From positions 1 to 39,332 of the forward strand of contig JAIOPD010000092.1 of NCBI GenBank assembly GCA_021414115.1: a stretch of DNA of 39,332 nucleotides, written 5' to 3'. Numbering within the stretch: the first letter of the stretch is position 1; the number at the start of each line of letters is the position of its first letter. The notes under the pieces are model-generated. The model was not told where the DNA came from. It made no database searches and saw only the letters and a program-made list of their open reading frames with translations. The stretch comes from Planctomycetia bacterium (GTDB taxonomy: Bacteria; Planctomycetota; Planctomycetia; Pirellulales; UBA1268). A program made the position numbers and the translations under genes. Positions 1 to 9,010 of this stretch are shown in pieces.

Positions 1-1956
1 CGTCGCCACGGCGCCGCCGTAGCCCTTGTTGCGAGCCAACGCATCGGTCGACACCTCCGTCGTCTTGGTCCCGTCCTTAGCGAGCAGCGGCACAAGCTTC
101 GTCGCGGCCAGCGGCGATTCGAGCGCCACCATCAAAATGGCGAGCTGTTGATCGTGCGCGGTCGACTGGCCGGGAAACAGGCCATCGAACTTCTTGCCGA
201 GTTCGACGCGGACCGTCTCTTCCGGAATGCCGAGGCGGATGAACACGAGCTGGTAAGTACGCAGATACTCGAGCTGTTGGAACTCGCTGAGCTTGGCGTA
301 GTCGAGCTTGTCGAGCGCGGCAAGCAGTTGCGGCTGCGCCGGCTTGTCGGCTTGTCGGGCCAGACCGCAGACGCCGGTGATCACTGTTTCCGGATCGCTC
401 GAACCGAGCACCGTGTCTTGCCAGACGGAAAGCGGCAGGCGTTCGAGAGCCACGCGCGCGGCGTAGCGAATGTGCCGATCGGCGTGAGCGAGGTGCGGTA
501 CGAGAAACGCCGCCGCCTTCGACGGATCGGCGACATCGGCCTTGTGATACTCTTCGATCGAACGGCGCAGCGCTCGCAACTCGGCGCCGGCCTCGTCCTT
601 GGCGTTGGCCGGCTCGGTCGATTCCTTGCCGACGTACGTCACGCGGAACAACTCGCTCTGCGTGCCGCGGCCGCCGACGGTGAAGTACATCGCGCCGTCG
701 CCGCCGATCGTCACGTCGGTCAGCGGCAGGCCGTTGCGGGCCACGAACTCTTCCTTCGTGGCTTTATAGCTCGCGCCATCGGGTTCGATGTGAATTGCAT
801 ACATCGTGGCGAACGTCCAGTCGCAGATGTAGAGCGCCTTCTGGTACTTCGCCGGGAACTTCGCGCCGTGGCCGAACGTGACGCCCACGGGGGATCCGGG
901 CCCGATGTTGACGCACGCCGGCAGGCTGTCGGGGAAAGCAGGGGCCCACTTGCCCGAGCCCGACCGCCAGCCGAGTTCACTGCCGCTCGTGGCGTGGTTC
1001 ACCCGCGTGGGGCGATACCAGGGCAGGCCGACGTCCCACTCCATGTCGGCGTCGTAGACGAACATCTCGCCGTCGGCGTCGAACGCGAAGTCGTAGGGAT
1101 TGCGGTAGCCGGCAGTGAAGATCTCCCAGGTCTTGCCGTCGCGATCGGTGCTCGCCACGTAGCCGCCCGGTGCGAGGATGCCCGTGGCGTGGCCGCTGGC
1201 GTCCCAGAGCCGCGTGATGATCTGATCCTCGTCCCAGTTCGCCGGCAGCCGGCTCGTGCCGTCGGCGGGCAGTTCGACCCGCCGCTGGTTCGGGCGAATA
1301 CCTCCCATGGTCTGCGGCGGGGTGAGGTTTTTCAGGGCGAAGGGGAGCTTCGTGTGGTTGCCGCAGATCACGAAAAGCTTCGTGCCGTCGGGGGAGAGAC
1401 GGATGGCGTGGGGGCCGTGCTCGCCCCGGCCGTCGAAGGCCCGCAGTTTCTCGACCGCGTCGAGCGTGTCATCACCTTGAGGATCGCTCACGCGGTAGAG
1501 GCCGCTGTCCGGGCCGTTGTTGCAGACGACGTAGAGGGCGTCGAAGGCCCAGAGCAGACCTTGGGCGCCGCTGATCGTGGCGGGGATTCGCTCGACGACG
1601 GTCGGCTTCGATCCATCGAGCGGCGCTGGGGTGATCCGTACCAGCCCCTTGTTGCTCTCATCGCTGGCGATGAGCCGGCCCTGCGGATCGGTGGCGAGGC
1701 AGACCCACGAACCGAGTTCCTCCTTCGGCACCACGAACAATCGTTCGATGTGGAAACCAGCGGGCGCGGCAAAGCGCCGCAGTCCCGCAGCGGCTGTGCC
1801 ATCGGCCGCCGTCTCGCTCGCAATAGGCATCCGCTCTGCCGGCTGTTCCCAACGCTCAGCGCCAACTGCGACGGACGCAGTGACGACGAGCAAGCCCGCC
1901 GGCAGCCCACGCAGGACGGTACGACAAAAGCCATGCGGCGTGGGCATCGATGTCAT
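1..1956 (-). CDS. PVC-type membrane-bound dehydrogenase / heme-binding protein, N-terminal 652 residues (3' end beyond window)
   Basis: Reading the minus strand from the ATG at 1956 gives 652 codons without a stop to base 1, so the C-terminus lies outside the window. Residues ~14-31 are a hydrophobic signal segment. The body (~60-430) is a beta-propeller-like region with family-typical stretches such as GFHIERLF, HGPHAIRLSPDG, NPYDFAFDADG and FGHGAKFPAKYQKALYICDW. An alpha-helical HEAT-like part follows from ~460. The pattern fits the planctomycete/verrucomicrobial membrane-bound dehydrogenases, whose C-terminus usually carries a CxxCH cytochrome c motif; that part cannot be seen here. The substrate is unknown, possibly sugars or alcohols in the periplasm. 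The gene diverges from putA across 292 bp in which I recognise no clear promoter. The long open frame on the opposite strand is its shadow. Confidence 0.85.
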   Translation of the reverse strand, partial: MTSMPTPHGFCRTVLRGLPAGLLVVTASVAVGAERWEQPAERMPIASETAADGTAAAGLRRFAAPAGFHIERLFVVPKEELGSWVCLATDPQGRLIASDESNKGLVRITPAPLDGSKPTVVERIPATISGAQGLLWAFDALYVVCNNGPDSGLYRVSDPQGDDTLDAVEKLRAFDGRGEHGPHAIRLSPDGTKLFVICGNHTKLPFALKNLTPPQTMGGIRPNQRRVELPADGTSRLPANWDEDQIITRLWDASGHATGILAPGGYVASTDRDGKTWEIFTAGYRNPYDFAFDADGEMFVYDADMEWDVGLPWYRPTRVNHATSGSELGWRSGSGKWAPAFPDSLPACVNIGPGSPVGVTFGHGAKFPAKYQKALYICDWTFATMYAIHIEPDGASYKATKEEFVARNGLPLTDVTIGGDGAMYFTVGGRGTQSELFRVTYVGKESTEPANAKDEAGAELRALRRSIEEYHKADVADPSKAAAFLVPHLAHADRHIRYAARVALERLPLSVWQDTVLGSSDPETVITGVCGLARQADKPAQPQLLAALDKLDYAKLSEFQQLEYLRTYQLVFIRLGIPEETVRVELGKKFDGLFPGQSTAHDQQLAILMVALESPLAATKLVPLLAKDGTKTTEVSTDALARNKGYGGAVAT

Positions 1957-2248
1957 GGTGTTTCTCTGGGGTGGCGAGTCGAACGATTTCCGCGATTTTC
2001 GAGGGTATTTCGAAACACACCTTGCCGCCAATGCTCCCATGCGCATTCCTCCAGGTATGAGGCTGCACAGGGATTGCGCGCGAGATTCCGCTCATGCGTG
2101 AGATAAACGGCGGGATGCGGTGGACTCAGCCCATGCAAGAGCGGGTGCGTATGTCTGCGTGCGCAGCCCGTTGACCGTCGAGCACGATGCGGCGTCAAAA
2201 CAACTGCTGACCTGAGTACACTGCCTCGCACACCCACGGAACCTATTC

Positions 2249-5200
2249 ATGGCGTTGTCCGACACTCCCGAACTCATCGATGCCGCCGTGGCCCTTGCGG
2301 CCGAGCTTCAGCGGGAGGCCGTGAAGCTGCAGTCGGCGGCTGAACGGCGGCAGCAGGCCGAGCTCGATCGGATGCTTCGCAATCCGGCCGACAAGGCGAC
2401 GCTCGTCGAGCTCACCGATCAGGCGTTTCGGTCGCATGCAGCCGCCCGCACCGCCGAGCAGTTCACGCACATCCTCGACGTGCAGGGGATTCCGCGGTTT
2501 TTTAGCCCGCTCGATCAGGCGCTGCTGCTCGGCTTTCAGACGTTCGGCGACTGGCTGCCGTCGGTGACGGTGCCGCTCGTGAAGGAGCATCTGCGGCATG
2601 AGACGGCGAACGTCGTTTTGCCGGCCGAGCCCGAACTGCTCCACGAGCACCTCGCCGCCCGCCGCCGGCAGGGGCTGCGGATGAACGTCAACTTTCTCGG
2701 CGAGGCGCTGCTCGGTGAAGAGGAGGCGCGGCAGCGGCTCGAGAAGTATCTGGCGGCACTCCAGTCGCCGGACGTCGAGGTGCTGTCGGTGAAGATCTCG
2801 ACGCTCGACTCGCAGATCATGCCGATCGCCCGCGAGCACACGCTCGGCCGGCTCTGCGATCGCCTGGAGCTGCTCTACCGTGCCGCCGCGCGGGGGAACA
2901 AGTTCGTGTACCTCGACATGGAGGAGTATCGCGATCTCTCGCTGACGGCCGAGGCCTTCATGCGGACGCTCACGCGGCCGGGACTCGGGCGTGTGCAGGC
3001 CGGGATTGCGCTCCAGGCCTACGTTCCCGACTCGTTCTGCTGGCAGCGGCGGATCACCACCTGGGCGCGGGAGCGGGTGGCGGGCGGCGGATCGCCCGTG
3101 ACGATCCGGATCGTGAAGGGTGCCAACATGGAGATGGAGCGGATCGATGCCGCCCTCCACGATTGGCCGCAGGCTCCGTTTCGCACGAAGGCCGAGACCG
3201 ACTCCAACTACAAGCGGATGCTCGGGTTCGCTCTCGAGCCCGACCACCTCGCGGCCGTGCGCGTGGGCATCGCCTCGCACAACCTCTTCGACGTGGCCTA
3301 TGGACTCGTGCTCGCGGCCGACCGTGGGGCAGGAGACCGCGTGCAGTTCGAGATGCTCGAAGGGATGGCCAACCATCAGCGGCGGGCCCTGCTCGGCCAC
3401 ACGAAGCGGCTCCTCCTCTATGCCCCTGCATGCCGCAAAGAGGAGTTTCTGAACGCGATCGGCTACCTCATCCGCCGGCTCGACGAGAACACCGGCCCCG
3501 AGAATTTCCTGGGTCATGCCTTCCGGCTCACCGTGGGCAGCGACGATTGGAATCTGCTGGAACGCGGCTTCCGGGAGTCGTTCACGACGCCCGTGTCGGA
3601 TGCGCCGCAGCGGCCGCAGGATCGCCGCACGGAGACGTTCCCCGAGCCGCAGCCGGAGCGGCCGTGGCACGAGTTCGAGAACGAGCCCGACACCGACTGG
3701 GCGCTCGAACAGAACGGGATCTGGGCGACCGAGATCACGGCCGGCGAGCCGGACGAGTTTGCCAATGGCATCGTGCCCGTCGTCGTGGCCGGCCGGGAGG
3801 TGCCCGGGCTGGAGGCCCGTGTCTGCCGCGATCCGTCGCGGCCGCACGCCGTGCTCTGCCGTCATGCCGTGGCGACCGATCGCGAGGTGGACGAGGCCGT
3901 GGCCTGTGCAGCGGCCGATCCAGACGGCTGGCGGTCGCTCGCGGTCGATGCCCGGAGTGCCGTGCTCGGGCGGGTGGCGCAGGAGCTGCGGCGGGCCCGC
4001 GGCCGGCTGCTCCGCGTGGCGCTGCTCGACGGCGGCAAGTTGCTTACGGAAGCCGATCCCGAGGTGTCGGAGGCGATCGACTTCGTCGAGTTCTATCGAT
4101 CGAGTGCCCGGTCGTTTCACGAGCTGCCGGGCATCGAGGCACAAGGGTGCGGCGTCGTCGTGGTCGTGCCGCCGTGGAATTTTCCGATCGCGATCCCCTG
4201 TGGCGGCATCGCGGCTGCGCTCGCCGCAGGCAACACCGTGATCATCAAGCCCGCCTCCGACGCCGTGCTCACGGCGTGGGAGCTGTGTCAGTGCTTCTGG
4301 CGGGCCGGCGTGTCGCGGCAGGTGCTTCAGTTCGTGCCCTGTCCGGGGGCCGGGCCCGGGGCGCGGCTCGTGGCGCATGCGGGCGTGTCGGCCGTGATCC
4401 TCACCGGGGGCACCGACACGGCCCTTGCGATGCTCGCCGCGAAGCCGATCCTGCGGCTGTCGGCCGAGACCGGCGGCAAAAACGCCACGATCGTGACGGC
4501 GATGAGCGACCGTGAGCTGGCGATCAAGCACGTGGTGCATTCGGCGTTCAGCCACGGTGGCCAGAAGTGCTCGGCCACCTCGCTGCTGCTGCTCGAGGCC
4601 GAGGTCTACGATGACCCGGCCTTCAAGCGAATGCTCTGCGATGCGGTCGAAAGCCTGCACGTCGGGTCGGCCCATGACCTGCACACGCGGATGGGCCCGC
4701 TCGTCCGGCCACCGGCCGGCCTTCTCGAAGAGGCGCTCAAGACGCTGGAGCCGGCGGAGACCTGGGCCGTCTTGCCAGGGCGGGTCCCCGACAATCCGAA
4801 CCTCTGGTCGCCGGGCGTGAAATATGGTGTGACGCCCGGGAGCGCGACGCACCTCACCGAGTTTTTCGGGCCGCTGCTCGGCGTGATGCGGTTCGAGCGA
4901 CTCGCCGATGCGATCGAGATCGTCAACGCGACGGGCTACGGGCTCACGAGCGCGATCCACAGCCTCGACGACCGGGAGATCGACGAGTGGAAGCGGGGCG
5001 TTCGGGCGGGCAACCTCTATATCAACCGGGGCACGACCGGCGCGATCGTGCTTCGGCAGCCATTCGGTGGCATGGGGAAATCAGCGGTCGGGCCTGGGCT
5101 CAAGGCGGGCGGGCCGAACTACGTGGCGGCGTTCATGGACTTTCGGGATGCGGCCAAGCACAGTCCGTCCGCGCCGCATGCGATCGACAACGTCGACCTT

Positions 5201-5623
5201 GCGACGCTCGTCGCACGGCTGCCCACCGACGCCGAGGGACTGCGGCTGCGGGCCGCGATCGCGAGCTATGATACCGCATGGGCCGACGAGTTCTCGCGGG
5301 AGCACGACCACCTCCGGCTCCTGGGGCAGGACAACATCCGCCGCTATCTGCCGTTCCCCGTGGTCTGTGTGCGGGTCACGCCGCAGGACTCGTGGTTCGA
5401 CATCGTGGCCCGGGTGGCTGCCGCGCGGGTGACCGGGGCGCGGGTGCTCGCCTCGTTCGCGCCGGGGTGCCCACGGGCATGGCACGACACGCTCGACGAG
5501 TGGACGCATGTCTGGGCCGCCGGCATCGAGCTTGCGACGGGCGGCGGCGGCAGCGGGCCAGTGGATCGCCGACGTGCCGGTCGTGGCCGCAGGCCGGATC
5601 GAGCTGCTCTGGTATCTGCGTGA
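2249..5623 (+). CDS. putA: Bifunctional proline dehydrogenase / 1-pyrroline-5-carboxylate dehydrogenase, C-terminus apparently frameshifted
   Basis: This enzyme oxidises proline to glutamate in two steps: an FAD-dependent proline dehydrogenase, then an NAD-dependent aldehyde dehydrogenase. The N-terminal half (~60-460) shows KGANMEME and RRLDENTGPENFLG, typical of the PRODH barrel. The aldehyde dehydrogenase half has PWNFPIAIP, the catalytic Glu740 in SAETGGKNA and the catalytic Cys774 in GGQKCSATS, then QPFGGMGKSAVGPG. There is no N-terminal ribbon-helix-helix domain, so it should not act as a DNA-binding repressor. After WAAGIEL at ~1101 the frame continues as a low-complexity Gly/Arg tail unlike the family, while the expected family ending is found in another frame at 5532-5705. 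Both catalytic centres lie upstream and look intact. The ATG at 2249 has only a weak purine-rich site before it. Confidence 0.9.
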   Translation: MALSDTPELIDAAVALAAELQREAVKLQSAAERRQQAELDRMLRNPADKATLVELTDQAFRSHAAARTAEQFTHILDVQGIPRFFSPLDQALLLGFQTFGDWLPSVTVPLVKEHLRHETANVVLPAEPELLHEHLAARRRQGLRMNVNFLGEALLGEEEARQRLEKYLAALQSPDVEVLSVKISTLDSQIMPIAREHTLGRLCDRLELLYRAAARGNKFVYLDMEEYRDLSLTAEAFMRTLTRPGLGRVQAGIALQAYVPDSFCWQRRITTWARERVAGGGSPVTIRIVKGANMEMERIDAALHDWPQAPFRTKAETDSNYKRMLGFALEPDHLAAVRVGIASHNLFDVAYGLVLAADRGAGDRVQFEMLEGMANHQRRALLGHTKRLLLYAPACRKEEFLNAIGYLIRRLDENTGPENFLGHAFRLTVGSDDWNLLERGFRESFTTPVSDAPQRPQDRRTETFPEPQPERPWHEFENEPDTDWALEQNGIWATEITAGEPDEFANGIVPVVVAGREVPGLEARVCRDPSRPHAVLCRHAVATDREVDEAVACAAADPDGWRSLAVDARSAVLGRVAQELRRARGRLLRVALLDGGKLLTEADPEVSEAIDFVEFYRSSARSFHELPGIEAQGCGVVVVVPPWNFPIAIPCGGIAAALAAGNTVIIKPASDAVLTAWELCQCFWRAGVSRQVLQFVPCPGAGPGARLVAHAGVSAVILTGGTDTALAMLAAKPILRLSAETGGKNATIVTAMSDRELAIKHVVHSAFSHGGQKCSATSLLLLEAEVYDDPAFKRMLCDAVESLHVGSAHDLHTRMGPLVRPPAGLLEEALKTLEPAETWAVLPGRVPDNPNLWSPGVKYGVTPGSATHLTEFFGPLLGVMRFERLADAIEIVNATGYGLTSAIHSLDDREIDEWKRGVRAGNLYINRGTTGAIVLRQPFGGMGKSAVGPGLKAGGPNYVAAFMDFRDAAKHSPSAPHAIDNVDLATLVARLPTDAEGLRLRAAIASYDTAWADEFSREHDHLRLLGQDNIRRYLPFPVVCVRVTPQDSWFDIVARVAAARVTGARVLASFAPGCPRAWHDTLDEWTHVWAAGIELATGGGGSGPVDRRRAGRGRRPDRAALVSA

Positions 5624-5705
5624 GCAGAGCATCTCCTTCGACTATCACCGCTACGGCAACCTCGGCCGCCGCGCGGGCGAGTCGCGACGTCTGCTGCGTC
5701 GATAG
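5532..5705 (+). pseudogene. Out-of-frame C-terminal segment of putA
   Basis: In the frame shifted relative to putA, bases from 5532 read LRRAAAAAGQWIADVPV, then GRIELLWYLREQSISFDYH and RYGNLGRR, ending with a stop at 5703-5705. This is the ending expected of PutA-like proteins of this type. In relatives I remember, roughly 30 residues separate the 'W..GIE' stretch from this ending; here they are absent. A deletion whose length is not a multiple of three would explain both the missing residues and the frame change. A sequencing or assembly error is the alternative. Confidence 0.65.
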
Positions 5706-5762
5706 GCCGCGAGGAGGCTTTTGCCGCCCCCGACCTCGCGATCCACCACAGTCGGATGCGCT

Positions 5763-6635
5763 CTAACGAAGTTCGATCGGCTTGACGTCGAGGCTGCCGA
5801 TCTCCGCCCGGGCCGCCGGCTTCGGTGTCGTGGCTGGTGGGCTCGCTGCCGCAGCGACCGGCTGCGAGGGACCCTCGAGCATCCGTTCCATCTCGGCGAC
5901 GCGGGCCTGGACCGCCGTCGGCATGCGGCTGCGGCCCTCGGGCGTGTCGATCGACTCGTTGAACACGACCCGGCCCTGCGGATCGGAGACGACGAGCGTC
6001 TTCTCGTCGCCGCTGGTCAGACGAATCTGGTAATCGGCGTCCTGCCGGACGAGCGTCTCGTCGGCGAGCCTCCGCAGGCGGCCCGCGTCGACGGGTCCGT
6101 TCCTGGCAATGCTCTGCTGGACCAGCGCGAGTGACGAGGCAGCTGGACGTAGTCCGCCGCGGGTCGCCGTCCCTGGCGACCGGCTTGCCGCGCCGACCCC
6201 GCCATCGGCGAGTGGAATCGAGACTTCACGGCCTGCCCGCATGATCGTGCAGTCGAGCCGGACATCCTTCTCCGCCGCCGCGAGCAGCGCGTCCAACTGC
6301 TCGGGCAGCACGAGCAGCTGGTCGTCGAGTTTGACGAGGACGTCATGCTGGGCAAATCCCGCCCGGGCTGCGGGCGACTCGGGAGCGACCGCCTCGACCA
6401 CGAGTCCTGCACCTCGCTTGACCGCCAACTGCTGCCGCAGCACCGCCGACGCGCGGGAGAGGGTGAGACCGAGACTCGCCGACGACCGTGGACCACTGGG
6501 CACGCCTCGTGCCGGCTCGAGATGCGAGCGGGGCTGCTCGTTGGCGCCGGCGGTCAGAGTAAGACTCCCGGCGATCGCCAGCGTGGCGAGGAAGCCCGCG
6601 CACGAACGGCGACAAGGCGGCGGTGTGATATTCAT
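5763..6635 (-). CDS. Secreted PDZ-domain protein
   Basis: A 290-residue protein starting at the ATG at 6635, which gives a clean Sec signal (basic PCRRSCAG, then hydrophobic FLATLAIAGSLTLTAGA). Starts at 6677 (ATG) or 6680 (GTG) would put 14-15 residues before it and make the signal's N-region unusually long. A PDZ domain occupies about residues 50-140 (LGLTLSRASAVLRQQL, GLVVEAVAPESPAARAGFAQHDVLVKLDDQLL). A charged region and a Pro/Ala-rich tail follow. No protease triad is present, so it is not a DegP-type enzyme in itself and may bind a partner in the periplasm. It converges on the end of putA and diverges from the secreted protein at 6965 across 329 bp. Confidence 0.75.
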   Translation of the reverse strand: MNITPPPCRRSCAGFLATLAIAGSLTLTAGANEQPRSHLEPARGVPSGPRSSASLGLTLSRASAVLRQQLAVKRGAGLVVEAVAPESPAARAGFAQHDVLVKLDDQLLVLPEQLDALLAAAEKDVRLDCTIMRAGREVSIPLADGGVGAASRSPGTATRGGLRPAASSLALVQQSIARNGPVDAGRLRRLADETLVRQDADYQIRLTSGDEKTLVVSDPQGRVVFNESIDTPEGRSRMPTAVQARVAEMERMLEGPSQPVAAAASPPATTPKPAARAEIGSLDVKPIELR

Positions 6636-6964
6636 GGCACACGGGGGTTGGAGCACGAGCTTCGAGAAGGTGTGCATCACCGTCCCCGTGGCTCGTGGGA
6701 GACGAACCTATGACGTTTCCGAGGCCGCCACGCCAGACCGACTCCGATGTGGGGGAGGGTCGGACCCCGATCCGCGGGAACATGGGAAACGTGGCGATCG
6801 CAGGACGCTTCCGCAGGCACGGCGGCCTGGGGTGATTCGGCAACACGACGGCGAGATTACCGGTCGCCGGGAACCGTACCGATCGAGCGTGTCGTTCCGT
6901 CCGATATCAATCGAGGTGGAGGGGGTGGCCCTCCGTTTCGTCGCTGTTTCGGAGGCCCTGGATC

Positions 6965-8059
6965 ATGTCGCACCGCCCGCACCTTGCTTCGCTTTCGGCA
7001 CGCGTGGCCCTCGCTGCCGCGTGCCTCGGCCTTACCGCCGCGGTCGCCACGGCCGCCGATGGCACCAGCGGTCGCGGCCCATCGACCACGTCCAAGTCGG
7101 CGAAGCGGGTCGCGACCGTTCCCGCGGCTGTCCAGCCGCCCGCTCCCAAGAAGCCGGTGCTGCTGCCCGGCACGGGGTCGCTCGTCAAGAACGTCGTCGA
7201 TGACTTCGAGGACGAGAAGTGGGCCTGGCGCTACAACCATCCGAAGAGTTCGGAGGAGCAGGACAAACGCATGCGGGGCCCGCTCGCAAAAAGTACCAAC
7301 GGGCGGTGGTTCGAGGGCCCCAAGCGCGGCACCCCCGACGTCGTCAAGCGGGTCGAACTACCCGCGCCCGGTCTCGAGGGGAGCGAGCACGGCCTGCTGG
7401 TCGCGACGCTCCACGGCGGCATTCCGGGCCGGGTCACCTACCAGATGCAGCAGGACGACCTGATCTACAACCTCGGCAAGTACAGCGGCCGCAGCATGTC
7501 AGTGGGCGACAGCCCGAGCATCACCGTCAGGGTGTACATGCCCCCCTTCGAACAGTGGGAAAACCGCAGCGGTCCGAGCTTCGGCTTCCGCGCCGGGTGC
7601 TTCACCCACGCGATCATCACCGGCGACGATCATCCCGACGAGGGAGAGTTTGGCGTCGAGGAGTATTGGCCGGGCATGTTCGTGTGCTTCGAGAGCAGTC
7701 ACGACGGCCGTTACAAGGAAGACGGCGGCTACATCCGCGTGCGCAGCGGCCGCAACGGCGGCGAGATCCGCGGGCCGCGGGTCGAGCAGCTCGGCTGGTG
7801 GACGCTCGGAATGTCATTCACGCCGGATGGCATGGTTCACTACTTCGCAAGCCCCGGCGTGGACGAGTTGACGATGGACGACCACATCACCTCCCAGTTT
7901 CCCTACGGCTACCGCACCGAGTGGGTGAAGACGTTCTTCTTCAATGTCTGCACCCAGGACGACGGCCGCACGTGGAGCACGCCGTGGGTCATCGACGACC
8001 CGAAGGTCTATTTCGTGAAGCGGCCGCAGATGGCGACGACGAAGTCGACGAAGCGCTGA
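6965..8059 (+). CDS. Secreted protein of unknown function
   Basis: A 364-residue protein with a Sec signal (VALAAACLGLTAAVATAAD, cleavage near residue 31), a Ser/Thr/Lys/Pro-rich linker to ~residue 75, then one globular domain. A GGAGG ribosome site lies about 9 nt before the ATG. The domain is rich in aromatic and acidic residues (VVDDFEDEKWAWRYNHP, EEYWPGMFVCFESSHDGRY, QLGWWTLGMSFTPDGMVHYF). The DDFED opening and the 'WTLGMSFTPDGMVHYF' stretch recall lectin/LamG-like or glycoside-hydrolase-associated sandwich folds, but I do not recognise a named family. It converges on the transporter gene with 16 bp between the stops. Confidence 0.75.
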   Translation: MSHRPHLASLSARVALAAACLGLTAAVATAADGTSGRGPSTTSKSAKRVATVPAAVQPPAPKKPVLLPGTGSLVKNVVDDFEDEKWAWRYNHPKSSEEQDKRMRGPLAKSTNGRWFEGPKRGTPDVVKRVELPAPGLEGSEHGLLVATLHGGIPGRVTYQMQQDDLIYNLGKYSGRSMSVGDSPSITVRVYMPPFEQWENRSGPSFGFRAGCFTHAIITGDDHPDEGEFGVEEYWPGMFVCFESSHDGRYKEDGGYIRVRSGRNGGEIRGPRVEQLGWWTLGMSFTPDGMVHYFASPGVDELTMDDHITSQFPYGYRTEWVKTFFFNVCTQDDGRTWSTPWVIDDPKVYFVKRPQMATTKSTKR

Positions 8060-8075
8060 GCCGCCATCTCGGGCG

Positions 8076-8999
8076 TCAGCGACCGAGCCGCCACCAGCAG
8101 GCAAGCCCGCTGCCGATCAGGGAGTGGACCACGCTCGAGATCGCGCAGGGCACGGCGGTGAGCGGTTCGGCAGGAAAGTGCCGCTGGGCGAGCACGACGC
8201 CGAGCCCCGAGTTCTGCATGCCCACCTCGATCGAGATCGTCCTCGAGATCGGCAGGTCGTAGCCAAAGGCCCTCGCGAACATGTAGCCGACGCCGAAGCC
8301 GATCCCGTGGAGGGCCACCACTGCGGCGAGCAGCCGCGGACCGCTCGTCCACACCGCAGCGGCGTTCTGGGCGATCACGCTCGCGCAGACCAGCGCGATC
8401 GCCAGCACGCTGACGACCGGTGCCAGGGGCTGCACAGCGACGGCCACCTTGGGCACAAACCTGTTGACGGCCACTCCGACCGCGACCGGTAGCACGACCA
8501 CCTGCAGGGTCGACGCCACCAGACCCAGGGCATCGACCTCGACGAGCTGGCCGGCAAGGAGTTTCGTGAGCAGCGGCGTGAGGACCACCGCCGCCATCGT
8601 CGAGCAGGCGGTCATCACCACGGAAAGCGCGACGTCGGCCCGGGCGATGTAGGTGACCACGTTCGAGGCCGTGCCCCCCGGACAGCAGGCCACGAGGATC
8701 AGGCCGACCGCCAGCGGCGTCTCCAGATCCAAAAGCGTGGCCACCGACCAGCCGGCCGCCGGCATGATCAGGAACTGCGCGACGACTCCCGTGACGACGG
8801 CCAGCGGCCGCGTGGCCACCCGCGTGAAGTCGTCGACCGACAGCGTGATCCCCATGCCGAGCATGATCACGGCCAGGGCGGCCACGATCGCGGGGCCGCG
8901 AAACCAGGCGAACCACCCGGGCTCGGCCAGCGCGAGCCCGCACGCCACGAGAACCCAGAGAGGAAACAGGTTGGCGACGAGTTCGAGGGATCGCCGCAT
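8076..8999 (-). CDS. Bile acid:sodium symporter family transporter (BASS/SBF)
   Basis: A 307-residue integral membrane protein with nine or ten hydrophobic segments. Diagnostic stretches are MLGMGITLSVDDF, LVACCPGGTASNVVTYIARADVALSVVMT and the late ISIEVGMQNSGLG, which match the SBF fold of sodium-coupled organic-anion importers. The in-frame opening could extend upstream to 9230, but those 77 residues are Arg-rich, unrelated to the family and overlap the preceding lipoprotein gene, so the ATG at 8999 is preferred. It begins 11 nt after the lipoprotein stop, so the two are probably co-transcribed. The substrate cannot be read from sequence; family members move bile acids, pantoate or 2-keto acids. 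Confidence 0.88.
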   Translation of the reverse strand: MRRSLELVANLFPLWVLVACGLALAEPGWFAWFRGPAIVAALAVIMLGMGITLSVDDFTRVATRPLAVVTGVVAQFLIMPAAGWSVATLLDLETPLAVGLILVACCPGGTASNVVTYIARADVALSVVMTACSTMAAVVLTPLLTKLLAGQLVEVDALGLVASTLQVVVLPVAVGVAVNRFVPKVAVAVQPLAPVVSVLAIALVCASVIAQNAAAVWTSGPRLLAAVVALHGIGFGVGYMFARAFGYDLPISRTISIEVGMQNSGLGVVLAQRHFPAEPLTAVPCAISSVVHSLIGSGLACWWRLGR

Positions 9000-9010
9000 G
9001 CCAGTCGCCG

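Noticed and set aside
148-2106. 652-codon plus-strand open frame
   Set aside because: It is the shadow of the minus-strand PVC dehydrogenase gene, whose protein has a signal peptide and family motifs; the plus frame is Arg-rich and has none.
2243-4960. 905-codon minus-strand open frame opposite putA
   Set aside because: Codon-bias shadow: His/Arg/Glu-rich with no domain, while the plus strand encodes clear PutA motifs.
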